Source of the DNA: Micromonospora sp. C31
Lineage (GTDB): Bacteria; Actinomycetota; Actinomycetes; Mycobacteriales; Micromonosporaceae
DNA: 64,000 nucleotides
Direction: 5' to 3'
Assembly (NCBI RefSeq): GCF_018070575.1
Contig: NZ_JAGPXN010000004.1
Location: 1-64,000 of the forward strand
Shown in pieces: positions 1 to 32,069 of the stretch. The translations under genes and the position numbers were made by a program. The number at the start of each line of letters is the position of its first letter. The stretch's first letter is position 1. The notes under the pieces are model-generated. The model made no database searches. It was not told the DNA's origin and saw only the letters and a list, made by a program, of their open reading frames with translations.

Positions 1-2120
1 CCGGGGTGGACACGTTCCTGGAGATCGGCCCGCAGAGCGTGCTGACCGCGATGGCCGGCGACGTGCTGCCCGCCGACGACGCCGTGCTGGCCGTGGCGGT
101 GCAGCGCCGGGACCGGCCGGAGGCGCAGGCGCTGCTGCACGCCCTCGCCGAGCTGCACGTCCACGGCGTTCCCGTGCGCTGGCGGCAGTGGTTCGCCGAG
201 ACCGGCGCCCGCCGGGTCGACCTGCCCACGTACGCCTTCCAGCACCAGCGCTACTGGCCGGAGGGCACGCCCACGCAGCAGGCCGCCCCGGACGGCGGCG
301 ACGCCGAGTTCTGGGCCGCCGTCGAGCGTGGCGACCTGACCGCCCTCGCCGCCGAACTCGGCGACGACACCGAGGACCTGGACGCGCTCGGCACGGCCCT
401 GCCGCTGCTGGCGCGCTGGCGTCGGCACCGGTCCCGCGACACCACACTCGACGGATGGTCGTACCGGGTCGGGTGGGAGCCGGTGCGCCCGGCCCCCGCG
501 AGCGGGCTGACCGGTCGGTGGCTGGTGGTCACCGTCGACAGCGGCGCCGACGCGGGCGTGGCGAAGACCCTCACCCAGGCGGGCGCCAGGGTGGACGCGC
601 TGACCGTGCCGTCCACCATCACCCGCGCCGACCTGGGTGAACGGCTGCGCCGGATCAGCGCGGAGGGCTGGGCCGGGGTGCTCTGCGTCCTGCCCCGCCA
701 GGACCGCCCCCTGGCGCACGTGCCGGCGGTGCCCGCCGGCACGTCGGTGCTGCTCACCCTCACCCGGGCCCTGACCGACACCGGCCTGCCGGGACGGGTG
801 TGGGCGCTCAGCCGGACCGCGATGCCGGTCACGGCGGGTGAGCGGGCCGGCGACGTCTGGGCGGCCCTGGCCTGGGGCCTGGGCCGGGTCGTCGCCCTCG
901 AACAGCCGGACCGCTGGGGCGGCCTGGTCGACCTGCCCGACCGTGGCGACCGGAGCACCCGCGCCGGGCTCGTCGCGGTCCTCGCCGACGGCACCCTGGA
1001 CCAGGTGGCGCTGCGCCGCAACGGCCTCTTCGGCCGGCGGCTGGTGCCGGCCGCGCCGCCGGCCGGTGCGGGTTGGCGGCCCGCCGGCACGGTGCTGGTG
1101 ACCGGTGGTACGGGTGCCCTGGGTCGGCACGTGGCCCGTTGGTTGCTGGCCAACGGGGCCGGCGAGGTGGTGCTGGCCTCGCGGCGGGGTCCGGCGGCGC
1201 CGGGCGCGGCGGAGCTGGTGGACGAGTTGGGTGCGGTGCGGGTGGTGGCGTGCGACGTCACCGACCGGGCGGCCGTCGACGCCCTCGTGGCCGGGCTGCC
1301 GGGGCTGACCGCCGTCGTGCACACCGCCGGCGCGTCCGGCGGCACCACCCCCGCGTACGAGGTGACCGACGCCGAGCTGTCGGAGACCCTGGCCGGCAAG
1401 GTGCTCGGCGCCGTGCACCTGGACGCCGCCTGCCGGGGTCGGGACCTCGACGCGTTCGTGGTCTTCTCCTCGGTCGCCGGCGTGTGGGGCGGCGGCGGGC
1501 AGGCCGGCTACGCGGCCGGCAACGCCCTGCTCGACGCCCTCGTCGCCGCCCGCCGGGCGGCCGGCCTGCCCGCCACCGCCCTGGCCTACGGCCCGTGGGC
1601 GGAGGACGGCATGGCCGCCGGGGAGACCGCGGACGGCCTGCGCCGCCGCGGGTTCAGCCCGCTCGCGTCCGACGCCGCCGTCGCGGCGCTGGGACGCTGG
1701 GTGAACGCCCCCGAGGCCGCCCCGGTGATCGTGGACGTCGACTGGTCCCGGTTCGTCACGGCGTTCACCGCCGCGCGGCCCAGCCACCTCTTCGACCGGG
1801 TCGCCGCGGCCGTCGCCGAGGAACCAGAGCCGTCGGAGAGCGCCGCCGCCACCGACGGGCTGCGGGCCAGGCTCGCCGCGCTGCCGGCGACCGGGCAGGA
1901 GGCGCTGCTGGTCGACCTCGTCCGCGCGGAGGCGGCGGCCGTCCTCGGCCACCTGACCACCGACCAGGTGCCGGCCGGCCGGGCGTTCCGCGAGCTGGGC
2001 TTCGACTCCCTCGCCGCCGTGCAGTTGCGCGACCGGCTGGGCCGGGTCACCGGCCTCACCCTGCCGTCGACCGTGGTCTTCGACCACCCGTCGGCGACGG
2101 AACTGGCCCGCTTCGTGCGT
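1..2120 (+). other. PKS module A (partial): AT tail - KR (A-type) - ACP
   Basis: Only the end of the AT is present, so extender choice cannot be read. The ketoreductase has an intact cofactor motif and a complete FSS...Tyr...Asn set. It lacks an LDD motif and has the GVWG tryptophan near the active site, which marks A-type stereochemistry. There is no dehydratase, so a hydroxyl is left. It is paralogous to module J, sharing 303 identical bases in the first half of the ketoreductase. Confidence 0.9.
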
Positions 2121-5100
2121 ACCGAAATCGTGGTGGACGCGGACGGCGGCCCGGCGGCCGGCGGCGTGACCGCGGCCCGGCCGGCGGCGGACGAGCCGAT
2201 CGCGATCGTCTCCATGGCCTGCCGCTTCCCGGGCGGGGTGTCGTCGCCGCAGGAGCTGTGGCGGCTGCTGGCCGACGGGGTGGACGCGGTGACGCCGATG
2301 CCCACCGACCGGGGCTGGGACCTCGACGCCCTGTTCGACAGCGACCCGGAGCGGGTCGGCACCAGCTACACCCGCAGCGGCGGGTTCCTGGGGGACGTGG
2401 CCGGCTTCGACGCCGCGTTCTTCGGGATCAACCCGCGCGAGGCCCTCGCCATGGACCCGCAGCAGCGGCTGCTGCTGCACACCACCTGGGAGGTCTTCGA
2501 ACGCGCCGGCATCGACCCGCACCGGGTGCGCGGCTCCGCCACCGGCGTCTTCATGGGCACCAACGGGCAGGACTACGCCACCCTGCTGTTGGGCGCCCGC
2601 TCCCAGGTGGAGGGCTACCAGGCGACCGGCAACGGCGCGTCGGTGGTCTCCGGCCGCCTGGCGTACTCGTTCGGGCTGCACGGCCCGGCGGTCACCGTCG
2701 ACACGGCCTGCTCGTCGTCGCTGGTGGCGCTGCACCTGGCCGCGCAGGCGCTGCGCAGCGGCGAGTGCGACCTCGCCTTGGCCGGCGGCGTGACGGTGAT
2801 GTCCACCCCGGGCGCGTTCCTGGAGTTCTCCCGGCAGCGCGGCCTCGCCGCCGACGGGCGGGTCAAGGCGTTCGCCGAGGCCGCCGACGGCACCGGTTGG
2901 GGCGAGGGCGTCGGCGTGCTGCTGCTCCAGCGACTCTCCGACGCCCAGCGCGACGGCAACCGGATCCTCGCCGTCGTACGGGGCAGCGCCGTCAACCAGG
3001 ACGGCGCCAGCAACGGCCTCACCGCGCCGAACGGGCCCGCACAGCAGCGGGTCATCCGCAACGCGCTGGACAACGCCGGCCTGACCCCGGGCGACGTGGA
3101 CGCCGTCGAGGCGCACGGCACCGGCACCACCCTCGGCGACCCGATCGAGGCGCAGGCGTTGCTGGCCACGTACGGCAGGGACCGCTCCGCCGAGCGGCCC
3201 CTGTGGCTCGGGTCGGTCAAGTCGAACATCGGCCACACCCAGGCGGCGGCGGGCGCGGCGAGCCTGATGAAGATGGTGCTGGCCCTGCAACACGGGGTGC
3301 TGCCGGCGACCCTGCACGTCGACGCGCCGACCCCGCACGTCGACTGGACGTCCGGCACGCTGGCGCTGCTCACCGAGGCGCGACCGTGGACCACCACGGA
3401 CGGCCCGCGCCGGGCCGGCGTCTCCTCGTTCGGGATCAGCGGCACCAACGCCCACGTGATCATCGAGGAGGCCCCGCAGCCGGAGCCGGTCGCCGCCGAC
3501 GCCGAAGGGCCCGAAGCGACCGTCGGGCACGGCGAAGCGCCACGCGACCACCGCGCCGTGGCCCTGCCGTGGCCGGTCTCCGCCGCCGACCTGCCCGCGC
3601 TGCGTGCGCAGGCCGGCCGGCTGGCCGACCGGGTCGCGACGGACGACAACCCCGCCGACCTGGTCGCCTGGGCGCTCGCCGACGGCCGGGCCCACCTCGG
3701 CCGGCGGGCCACCGTGGTCGCCGCCGACCGGGAGACCCGGCTGGCCGCCCTGCGGGCGCTGGCCGGCGGCGAGGACCACCCCGCGCTGGTCACCGCCCGA
3801 CGGCACGGAGGCGGCCTCGCGGTCCTCTTCTCCGGCCAGGGCGCCCAGCGTCCCGGCGCCGGCCGGCAGCTGTACGACACGTTCCCCGTCTTCGCGGCGG
3901 CCCTCGACGAGGTCTGCGCGGCACTGGACCACCAGCTTCCGCAGCCGCTGAAGCCGGTGCTGTTCGCGACCGACGACAGCGCCGAGGCAGCGCTGCTCGA
4001 CGAGACGGTCTTCACCCAGGCGGGACTGTTCGCGCTGGAGGTGGCCCTGTTCCGGCTGGTCGAGTCGTTCGGGGTGGTGCCCGGGCACGTCGCCGGGCAC
4101 TCGGTCGGCGAGATCACCGCCGCGCACGTCGCCGGCGTGCTGTCCCTCGCGGACGCCGCCACGCTGGTGGCCGCCCGGGGCCGGCTCATGCAGGCACTGC
4201 CCGCCGGGGGCGCGATGCTCGCCGTCGCCGCCGACGAGGCCGCGGTGGTCGAGTCGCTGGCCGGGCTGGACGACCGGGTCGGCGTCGCGGCCGTCAACGG
4301 TCCCACCGCCGTGGTCCTCGCCGGGGCCCTCGACGCCCTCGACGGGCTGGAGCGGCTGTGGCAGGAGCGCGGGGTACGCACCCGGCGGCTGCGGGTCAGT
4401 CACGCGTTCCACAGCCCGCTGATGGAGCCGATGCTGGCGGACTTCCGGGCCGTCCTCGACGGGTTGACGTTCGCCGCGCCGCTGCTGCCGATCGTGTCGA
4501 ACCTGACCGGGCGGCTCGCGGAGCCCGCCGAGATCCGTACGCCCGACTACTGGGTGCGGCACGTCCGGGAGGCCGTCCGGTACGCCGACGGGATCGCCGC
4601 GCTGCGCGACGCGGGCGTGGACACCTTCCTGGAGCTCGGCCCGCAGGCGGTGCTGACCGCGATGACCGCCGGCCTGCTGCCCACCGACGACGACGGGACG
4701 GCCGTGGCGGCGCTGCGCGCCGGCGCCGACGAGCCGGCCGCCCTGCTCTCCGCGCTGGCCGTCCTGGACGGCACCGGGCGGGACGTCGACTGGGCGGCGG
4801 TGCTCGCCGTGCTGGCCGGCCCCCGTCCGGATCCCCGCCGGCTGCCCGAGCTACCGACGTACGCGTTCCGGCCGCAGCGCTACTGGCCGACCCTCGACAC
4901 GGCCCCCACCCCGGCCGCCGACCCGGTCGACGACGCCTTCTGGCAGGCCGTCACCGACGGTGACCTGGGCCGCCTGGGTCTCGACCCGGACCAGCCGCTG
5001 CGCGAACTGCTGCCGGAACTGGAGTCGTGGCGGCGCCGCCAGCACCTCGACGGCACCCTGGCCGGCTGGCGGTACCGGGTCACCTGGGAGCACCGGGCGC

Positions 5101-6950
5101 TGACCGGCGCCGAGGCCGGCACGTGGCTGGTGGTGGCCCCGCCGCACCAGGTCACCGACCGGGTGCTCGCCGCCCTCACGGCCGGCGCCGCGACGGTGCA
5201 CCTGCTGACCGTCGACCCGGCCACGGCCACCCGCGACGGCCTGGCCGCCGACCTCGACCGGCTCGCCGCCGCGCACCAGCCGACGGCGCTGCTGTCCCTG
5301 CTGGCGCTGGACGAGGCAGCGCACCCGGAGCAGCCGGCGCTGCCGACCGGCCTGGCGGCGAACCTGCTGCTCGTGCAGGCACACACCGGTCGCTCCGCCC
5401 CGCCCGTGCCGCTGTGGCTAGCCACCACCGGCGCCGTCGCCGTGGACGACGAACCGGTCGCCCACCCGACGCAGGCCACCACGTGGGGCCTCGGCCTCGT
5501 CGCCGCCCTGGAACACCCCCGGCACGTCGGCGGAGTCGTCGACCTGCCGGCGGGCCCGGACGAGGCGGCGTACGCGGCCCTGGCCGGGGCCCTGACCAAC
5601 GTCGACGGGGAGGACCAGCTCGCCGTCCGGGAGGCCGGCGTGCACGCCCGGCGTCTGGTCCGCGACACCGGGCGACCGGCGGCGGGCGACGGGTACCGGC
5701 CGAGCGGAACCGTCCTGCTCACCGGCGGGACCGGGACGCTCGCCCGGCACACCACCGACTGGCTGGGCCGCCACGGCGCGCAGGTGCTTCCGCTGGCCGA
5801 ACCGGCGACGGGCAAGCTCGGCGACCTGATGGAGCAGCTCGCCGCCGAGAGCCGGCCGGTGACCGCGCTCGTGCACGTCCCGGCGGAGACCGGCTCGGTG
5901 CCGCTGGCCGAGCTGACCCTCGCCGGCCTGGCCGCCGACCTGGCCGCCACCGTCGGCGACGTCCCCGGGTACGCCGACGAGCTGGCGCACCGGCCGCTCG
6001 AGGCATTCGTGCTGTGCACCTCCACCACCGGGGTGTGGGGCGCGGGCGGCCGGGCCGGCCAGTCCGCCGGCGACGCGCTGCTGCACGCGCTCGCGGCGAA
6101 CCGGCGGCAGGGCGGGCTGGCGGCCACCGCCGTGGCGTGGGGCCCGTGGGACGACGACCCCGAGTCGGCCGAGCTGGCGCAGCTGCGCCGGCGGGGCCTG
6201 CCGGGCCTGCCCCCGGAGCTGGCCGTCGAGGCGTTCGGGCAGGCGCTGCGTGCCGAGGCGGCGCTGGTGGTCGCCGACGTGCGCTGGGACCGGTTCGTGC
6301 CGGCGTTCGCGTCGATGCGGCCGTGCCCGCTGCTGACCGGGGTCCCCGAGGCGGGCGCGGCGATGCCCGCCGACGACGACCGCCAGCCGGCGGACGACGA
6401 GGCGGCCACCGCGCTGCGTGAGCGGCTGCGCCCGCTGAGCCCCGGCGAACGGGAGGGCGTCCTCGTCGAACTCGTCGGCACCCTGGCGGCGGCCGTGCTC
6501 GGCCACACCGGGGGTGCGGGGCTGGAGCCCGACCGTGCGTTCCGCGAGGTGGGCTTCGACTCGATGACGGCCGTGGAGCTGCGCAACCGGCTCCGCGCCG
6601 CCACCGGCGTCCAGCTACCCGCCGGTGTGGTGTTCGACTACCCGACGCCGGCGGCGCTCGCCCGGCACCTGCGCGACCGGCTCGTCGAGGACGGCGCCGC
6701 CGCGGCCGCCCCGCTGCTCGCCGAGCTGGAACGGCTCGACGGCGTCTTCGCGGCCGACGCTCCGGACCGGCTGACCCGGCAGAAGCTGCTGGTGCAGCTC
6801 CAGGCGTTCGTCGCCCGGTGGGGCGACGACCGTGGCCCCGTCGAGGAGAAACCGGCCGCGCGCACCCTCGACGAAGCCACCGACGCCGAGATCTTCGATT
6901 TCATCCACCGCGAGCTGGGTGGCCCCGGCGGCAATTTGCCGGGCATCTAG
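1..6950 (+). CDS. Modular type I polyketide synthase, 3' part (modules A partial and B)
   Basis: The 5' end lies outside the window. The frame is open from base 3, and the GTG at 6 is inside an AT domain, so it is not a start. Counting that codon as residue 1: AT tail 1-85; A-type ketoreductase with cofactor motif from 361; ACP with phosphopantetheine Ser668; KS 730-1150 with Cys902; malonyl AT with Ser1366 and HAFH at 1466; degenerate ketoreductase 1901-2080; ACP with Ser2186; C-terminal docking tail about 2235-2314. The protein extends a polyketide chain by two malonate units and passes it on. No thioesterase follows the last ACP, and the helical tail with an EIFDFI motif is a class 1-type docking element, so the chain should go to another PKS protein, most simply the one starting at 7299. 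Its tail carries an extra Gly/Pro-rich end (GGPGGNLPGI) not seen in the neighbouring proteins. The stop is TAG, followed by strong hairpins. The function is secure; the product is unknown. Confidence 0.96.
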   Translation, partial: GVDTFLEIGPQSVLTAMAGDVLPADDAVLAVAVQRRDRPEAQALLHALAELHVHGVPVRWRQWFAETGARRVDLPTYAFQHQRYWPEGTPTQQAAPDGGDAEFWAAVERGDLTALAAELGDDTEDLDALGTALPLLARWRRHRSRDTTLDGWSYRVGWEPVRPAPASGLTGRWLVVTVDSGADAGVAKTLTQAGARVDALTVPSTITRADLGERLRRISAEGWAGVLCVLPRQDRPLAHVPAVPAGTSVLLTLTRALTDTGLPGRVWALSRTAMPVTAGERAGDVWAALAWGLGRVVALEQPDRWGGLVDLPDRGDRSTRAGLVAVLADGTLDQVALRRNGLFGRRLVPAAPPAGAGWRPAGTVLVTGGTGALGRHVARWLLANGAGEVVLASRRGPAAPGAAELVDELGAVRVVACDVTDRAAVDALVAGLPGLTAVVHTAGASGGTTPAYEVTDAELSETLAGKVLGAVHLDAACRGRDLDAFVVFSSVAGVWGGGGQAGYAAGNALLDALVAARRAAGLPATALAYGPWAEDGMAAGETADGLRRRGFSPLASDAAVAALGRWVNAPEAAPVIVDVDWSRFVTAFTAARPSHLFDRVAAAVAEEPEPSESAAATDGLRARLAALPATGQEALLVDLVRAEAAAVLGHLTTDQVPAGRAFRELGFDSLAAVQLRDRLGRVTGLTLPSTVVFDHPSATELARFVRTEIVVDADGGPAAGGVTAARPAADEPIAIVSMACRFPGGVSSPQELWRLLADGVDAVTPMPTDRGWDLDALFDSDPERVGTSYTRSGGFLGDVAGFDAAFFGINPREALAMDPQQRLLLHTTWEVFERAGIDPHRVRGSATGVFMGTNGQDYATLLLGARSQVEGYQATGNGASVVSGRLAYSFGLHGPAVTVDTACSSSLVALHLAAQALRSGECDLALAGGVTVMSTPGAFLEFSRQRGLAADGRVKAFAEAADGTGWGEGVGVLLLQRLSDAQRDGNRILAVVRGSAVNQDGASNGLTAPNGPAQQRVIRNALDNAGLTPGDVDAVEAHGTGTTLGDPIEAQALLATYGRDRSAERPLWLGSVKSNIGHTQAAAGAASLMKMVLALQHGVLPATLHVDAPTPHVDWTSGTLALLTEARPWTTTDGPRRAGVSSFGISGTNAHVIIEEAPQPEPVAADAEGPEATVGHGEAPRDHRAVALPWPVSAADLPALRAQAGRLADRVATDDNPADLVAWALADGRAHLGRRATVVAADRETRLAALRALAGGEDHPALVTARRHGGGLAVLFSGQGAQRPGAGRQLYDTFPVFAAALDEVCAALDHQLPQPLKPVLFATDDSAEAALLDETVFTQAGLFALEVALFRLVESFGVVPGHVAGHSVGEITAAHVAGVLSLADAATLVAARGRLMQALPAGGAMLAVAADEAAVVESLAGLDDRVGVAAVNGPTAVVLAGALDALDGLERLWQERGVRTRRLRVSHAFHSPLMEPMLADFRAVLDGLTFAAPLLPIVSNLTGRLAEPAEIRTPDYWVRHVREAVRYADGIAALRDAGVDTFLELGPQAVLTAMTAGLLPTDDDGTAVAALRAGADEPAALLSALAVLDGTGRDVDWAAVLAVLAGPRPDPRRLPELPTYAFRPQRYWPTLDTAPTPAADPVDDAFWQAVTDGDLGRLGLDPDQPLRELLPELESWRRRQHLDGTLAGWRYRVTWEHRALTGAEAGTWLVVAPPHQVTDRVLAALTAGAATVHLLTVDPATATRDGLAADLDRLAAAHQPTALLSLLALDEAAHPEQPALPTGLAANLLLVQAHTGRSAPPVPLWLATTGAVAVDDEPVAHPTQATTWGLGLVAALEHPRHVGGVVDLPAGPDEAAYAALAGALTNVDGEDQLAVREAGVHARRLVRDTGRPAAGDGYRPSGTVLLTGGTGTLARHTTDWLGRHGAQVLPLAEPATGKLGDLMEQLAAESRPVTALVHVPAETGSVPLAELTLAGLAADLAATVGDVPGYADELAHRPLEAFVLCTSTTGVWGAGGRAGQSAGDALLHALAANRRQGGLAATAVAWGPWDDDPESAELAQLRRRGLPGLPPELAVEAFGQALRAEAALVVADVRWDRFVPAFASMRPCPLLTGVPEAGAAMPADDDRQPADDEAATALRERLRPLSPGEREGVLVELVGTLAAAVLGHTGGAGLEPDRAFREVGFDSMTAVELRNRLRAATGVQLPAGVVFDYPTPAALARHLRDRLVEDGAAAAAPLLAELERLDGVFAADAPDRLTRQKLLVQLQAFVARWGDDRGPVEEKPAARTLDEATDAEIFDFIHRELGGPGGNLPGI
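1030..1332 (+). repeat. 303-bp perfect repeat, copy 1 (module A KR)
   Basis: By eye this is identical, base for base, to 46847-47149. It encodes the end of the structural half and the cofactor-binding half of the ketoreductase up to HTAG. A further 76-bp identical block (864-939 with 46681-46756) sits upstream at the same offset of 45817. Confidence 0.9.
2193..6690 (+). other. PKS module B: KS - AT (malonyl) - KR (inactive) - ACP
   Basis: The KS has TACSSS, HGTGT and NIGH. The AT has GHSVGE and HAFHS, predicting malonyl-CoA. The ketoreductase is degenerate. After TGGTGTLARH about 29 residues are missing, including the Ser-Arg-Arg cofactor-phosphate loop and the CD-x-x-D motif, when compared with module G. 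FSS has become CTS, and the catalytic Tyr and Asn have become Gln2019 and Asp2023. The module should leave a beta-ketone. The following ACP is intact. Confidence 0.9.
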
Positions 6951-6955
6951 AAATG

Positions 6956-6988
6956 GTGTCGCGGGGCCGTTGTCGACGGTCGCGACAC
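6956..6988 (+). terminator. Hairpin 1 after the first PKS gene
   Basis: The inverted repeat GTGTCGCG (6956-6963) / CGCGACAC (6981-6988) has an inner stem CCGT (6967-6970) / ACGG (6976-6979). It begins 6 bases after the TAG stop. No T-run follows, which is common for actinobacterial terminators. Confidence 0.55.
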
Positions 6989-6991
6989 GTT

Positions 6992-7023
6992 CGGCCGGGC
7001 GGGCCGGCGCTCCCGCCCGGCCG
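6992..7023 (+). terminator. Hairpin 2: 12-bp perfect GC-only stem
   Basis: CGGCCGGGCGGG (6992-7003) pairs perfectly with CCCGCCCGGCCG (7012-7023) across an 8-base loop. It is the strongest hairpin I noticed in the window's non-coding DNA and lies just after hairpin 1. Together they probably end transcription of the first gene. Confidence 0.65.
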
Positions 7024-7040
7024 TACCCCGCCAGGATGGT

Positions 7041-7071
7041 GCGCCGGACCGCTCGCAGAGCGGGTCGGCGC
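7041..7071 (+). terminator. Hairpin 3: 14-bp stem with 2 mismatches
   Basis: GCGCCGGACCGCTC (7041-7054) pairs with GAGCGGGTCGGCGC (7058-7071) across a GCA loop with two mismatches. It could add to termination or be an operator-like palindrome. Confidence 0.4.
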
Positions 7072-7090
7072 AGCCTGCGCGCCCGTCACC

Positions 7091-7119
7091 TAGGGGCACC
7101 CGTAGGGGCACGCTAGGGG
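7091..7119 (+). promoter_or_regulatory. Three direct repeats of TAGGGG, candidate activator site
   Basis: TAGGGG occurs at 7091-7096, 7103-7108 and 7114-7119, with spacings of 12 and 11 bp, close to one helical turn. The last copy abuts a possible -35 box. Short direct repeats at an 11-bp period next to the -35 region are typical of sites for SARP-family activators of antibiotic clusters. The assignment to that family is an inference. Confidence 0.45.
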
Positions 7120-7149
7120 TTGTGACCGCCGTCCGGCGACAATTACCTT
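7120..7149 (+). promoter_or_regulatory. Candidate promoter for the five-gene PKS operon
   Basis: TTGTGA (7120-7125) and TACCTT (7144-7149) are separated by 18 bp and fit loose actinobacterial -35/-10 patterns (TTGACN / TANNNT). The position between the hairpins and the first start codon of the run, and directly after the TAGGGG array, supports it. It would give a 5' leader of about 140 bases. Confidence 0.35.
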
Positions 7150-7159
7150 TCGTCCGGCG
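7130..7159 (+). repeat. Direct repeat CGTCCGGCG, 21-bp period
   Basis: CGTCCGGCG occurs at 7130-7138 and 7151-7159, two helical turns apart, flanking the candidate -10 box. This could be a regulator site. It may also be chance in GC-rich DNA. Confidence 0.35.
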
Positions 7160-7298
7160 CGTAAGACCTGGTGGGGGCTGAAACGCTTTTTGTCTGGCAA
7201 TTCGTGGTCGGCTGAATGGGCTTAGATCTTCGCGGCTTGTGGCGTCTGTGGACGGTATTGGGTCGCCTGTTTCTTTCCGGCCCGAAGAGGTGGCGCTA
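7160..7298 (+). other. Non-coding leader before the PKS operon
   Basis: This stretch is clearly less GC-rich than the rest of the window, with T-runs around 7187-7191 and 7270-7277. It contains no convincing small ORF with a ribosome site. The GAAGAGG ribosome site for the downstream gene is at 7284-7290. Confidence 0.5.
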
Positions 7299-17357
<10,059 letters not shown>

Positions 17358-17400
17358 TCCGGCATGTCGCACACCTCGAACCCCGATACGGAGTGGCCCG
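17358..17400 (+). promoter_or_regulatory. 43-bp gap with ribosome site, no terminator
   Basis: GGAG at 17390-17393 lies 7 nt before the ATG and fixes the start. I see no hairpin or promoter, consistent with co-transcription. Confidence 0.6.
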
Positions 17401-32028
<14,628 letters not shown>

Positions 32029-32069
32029 GCCGCCCGGGAACCTGTGGTGTCACGAGAAAGCGAGATGTC

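Noticed and set aside
6..8. GTG at 6 as a real start codon
   Set aside because: It falls inside the AT motif GVDTFLEIGPQ, and the frame continues upstream to the window edge.
6600..6950. Thioesterase or release domain at the end of the first gene
   Set aside because: After the last ACP there is only a roughly 80-residue helical docking tail, with no GxSxG hydrolase motif. The other gene ends look the same.
7239..7298. GTG at 7239 as start of the second PKS gene
   Set aside because: No ribosome site precedes it, and the 20 extra residues do not resemble a docking segment. ATG 7299 has GAAGAGG 8 nt upstream.
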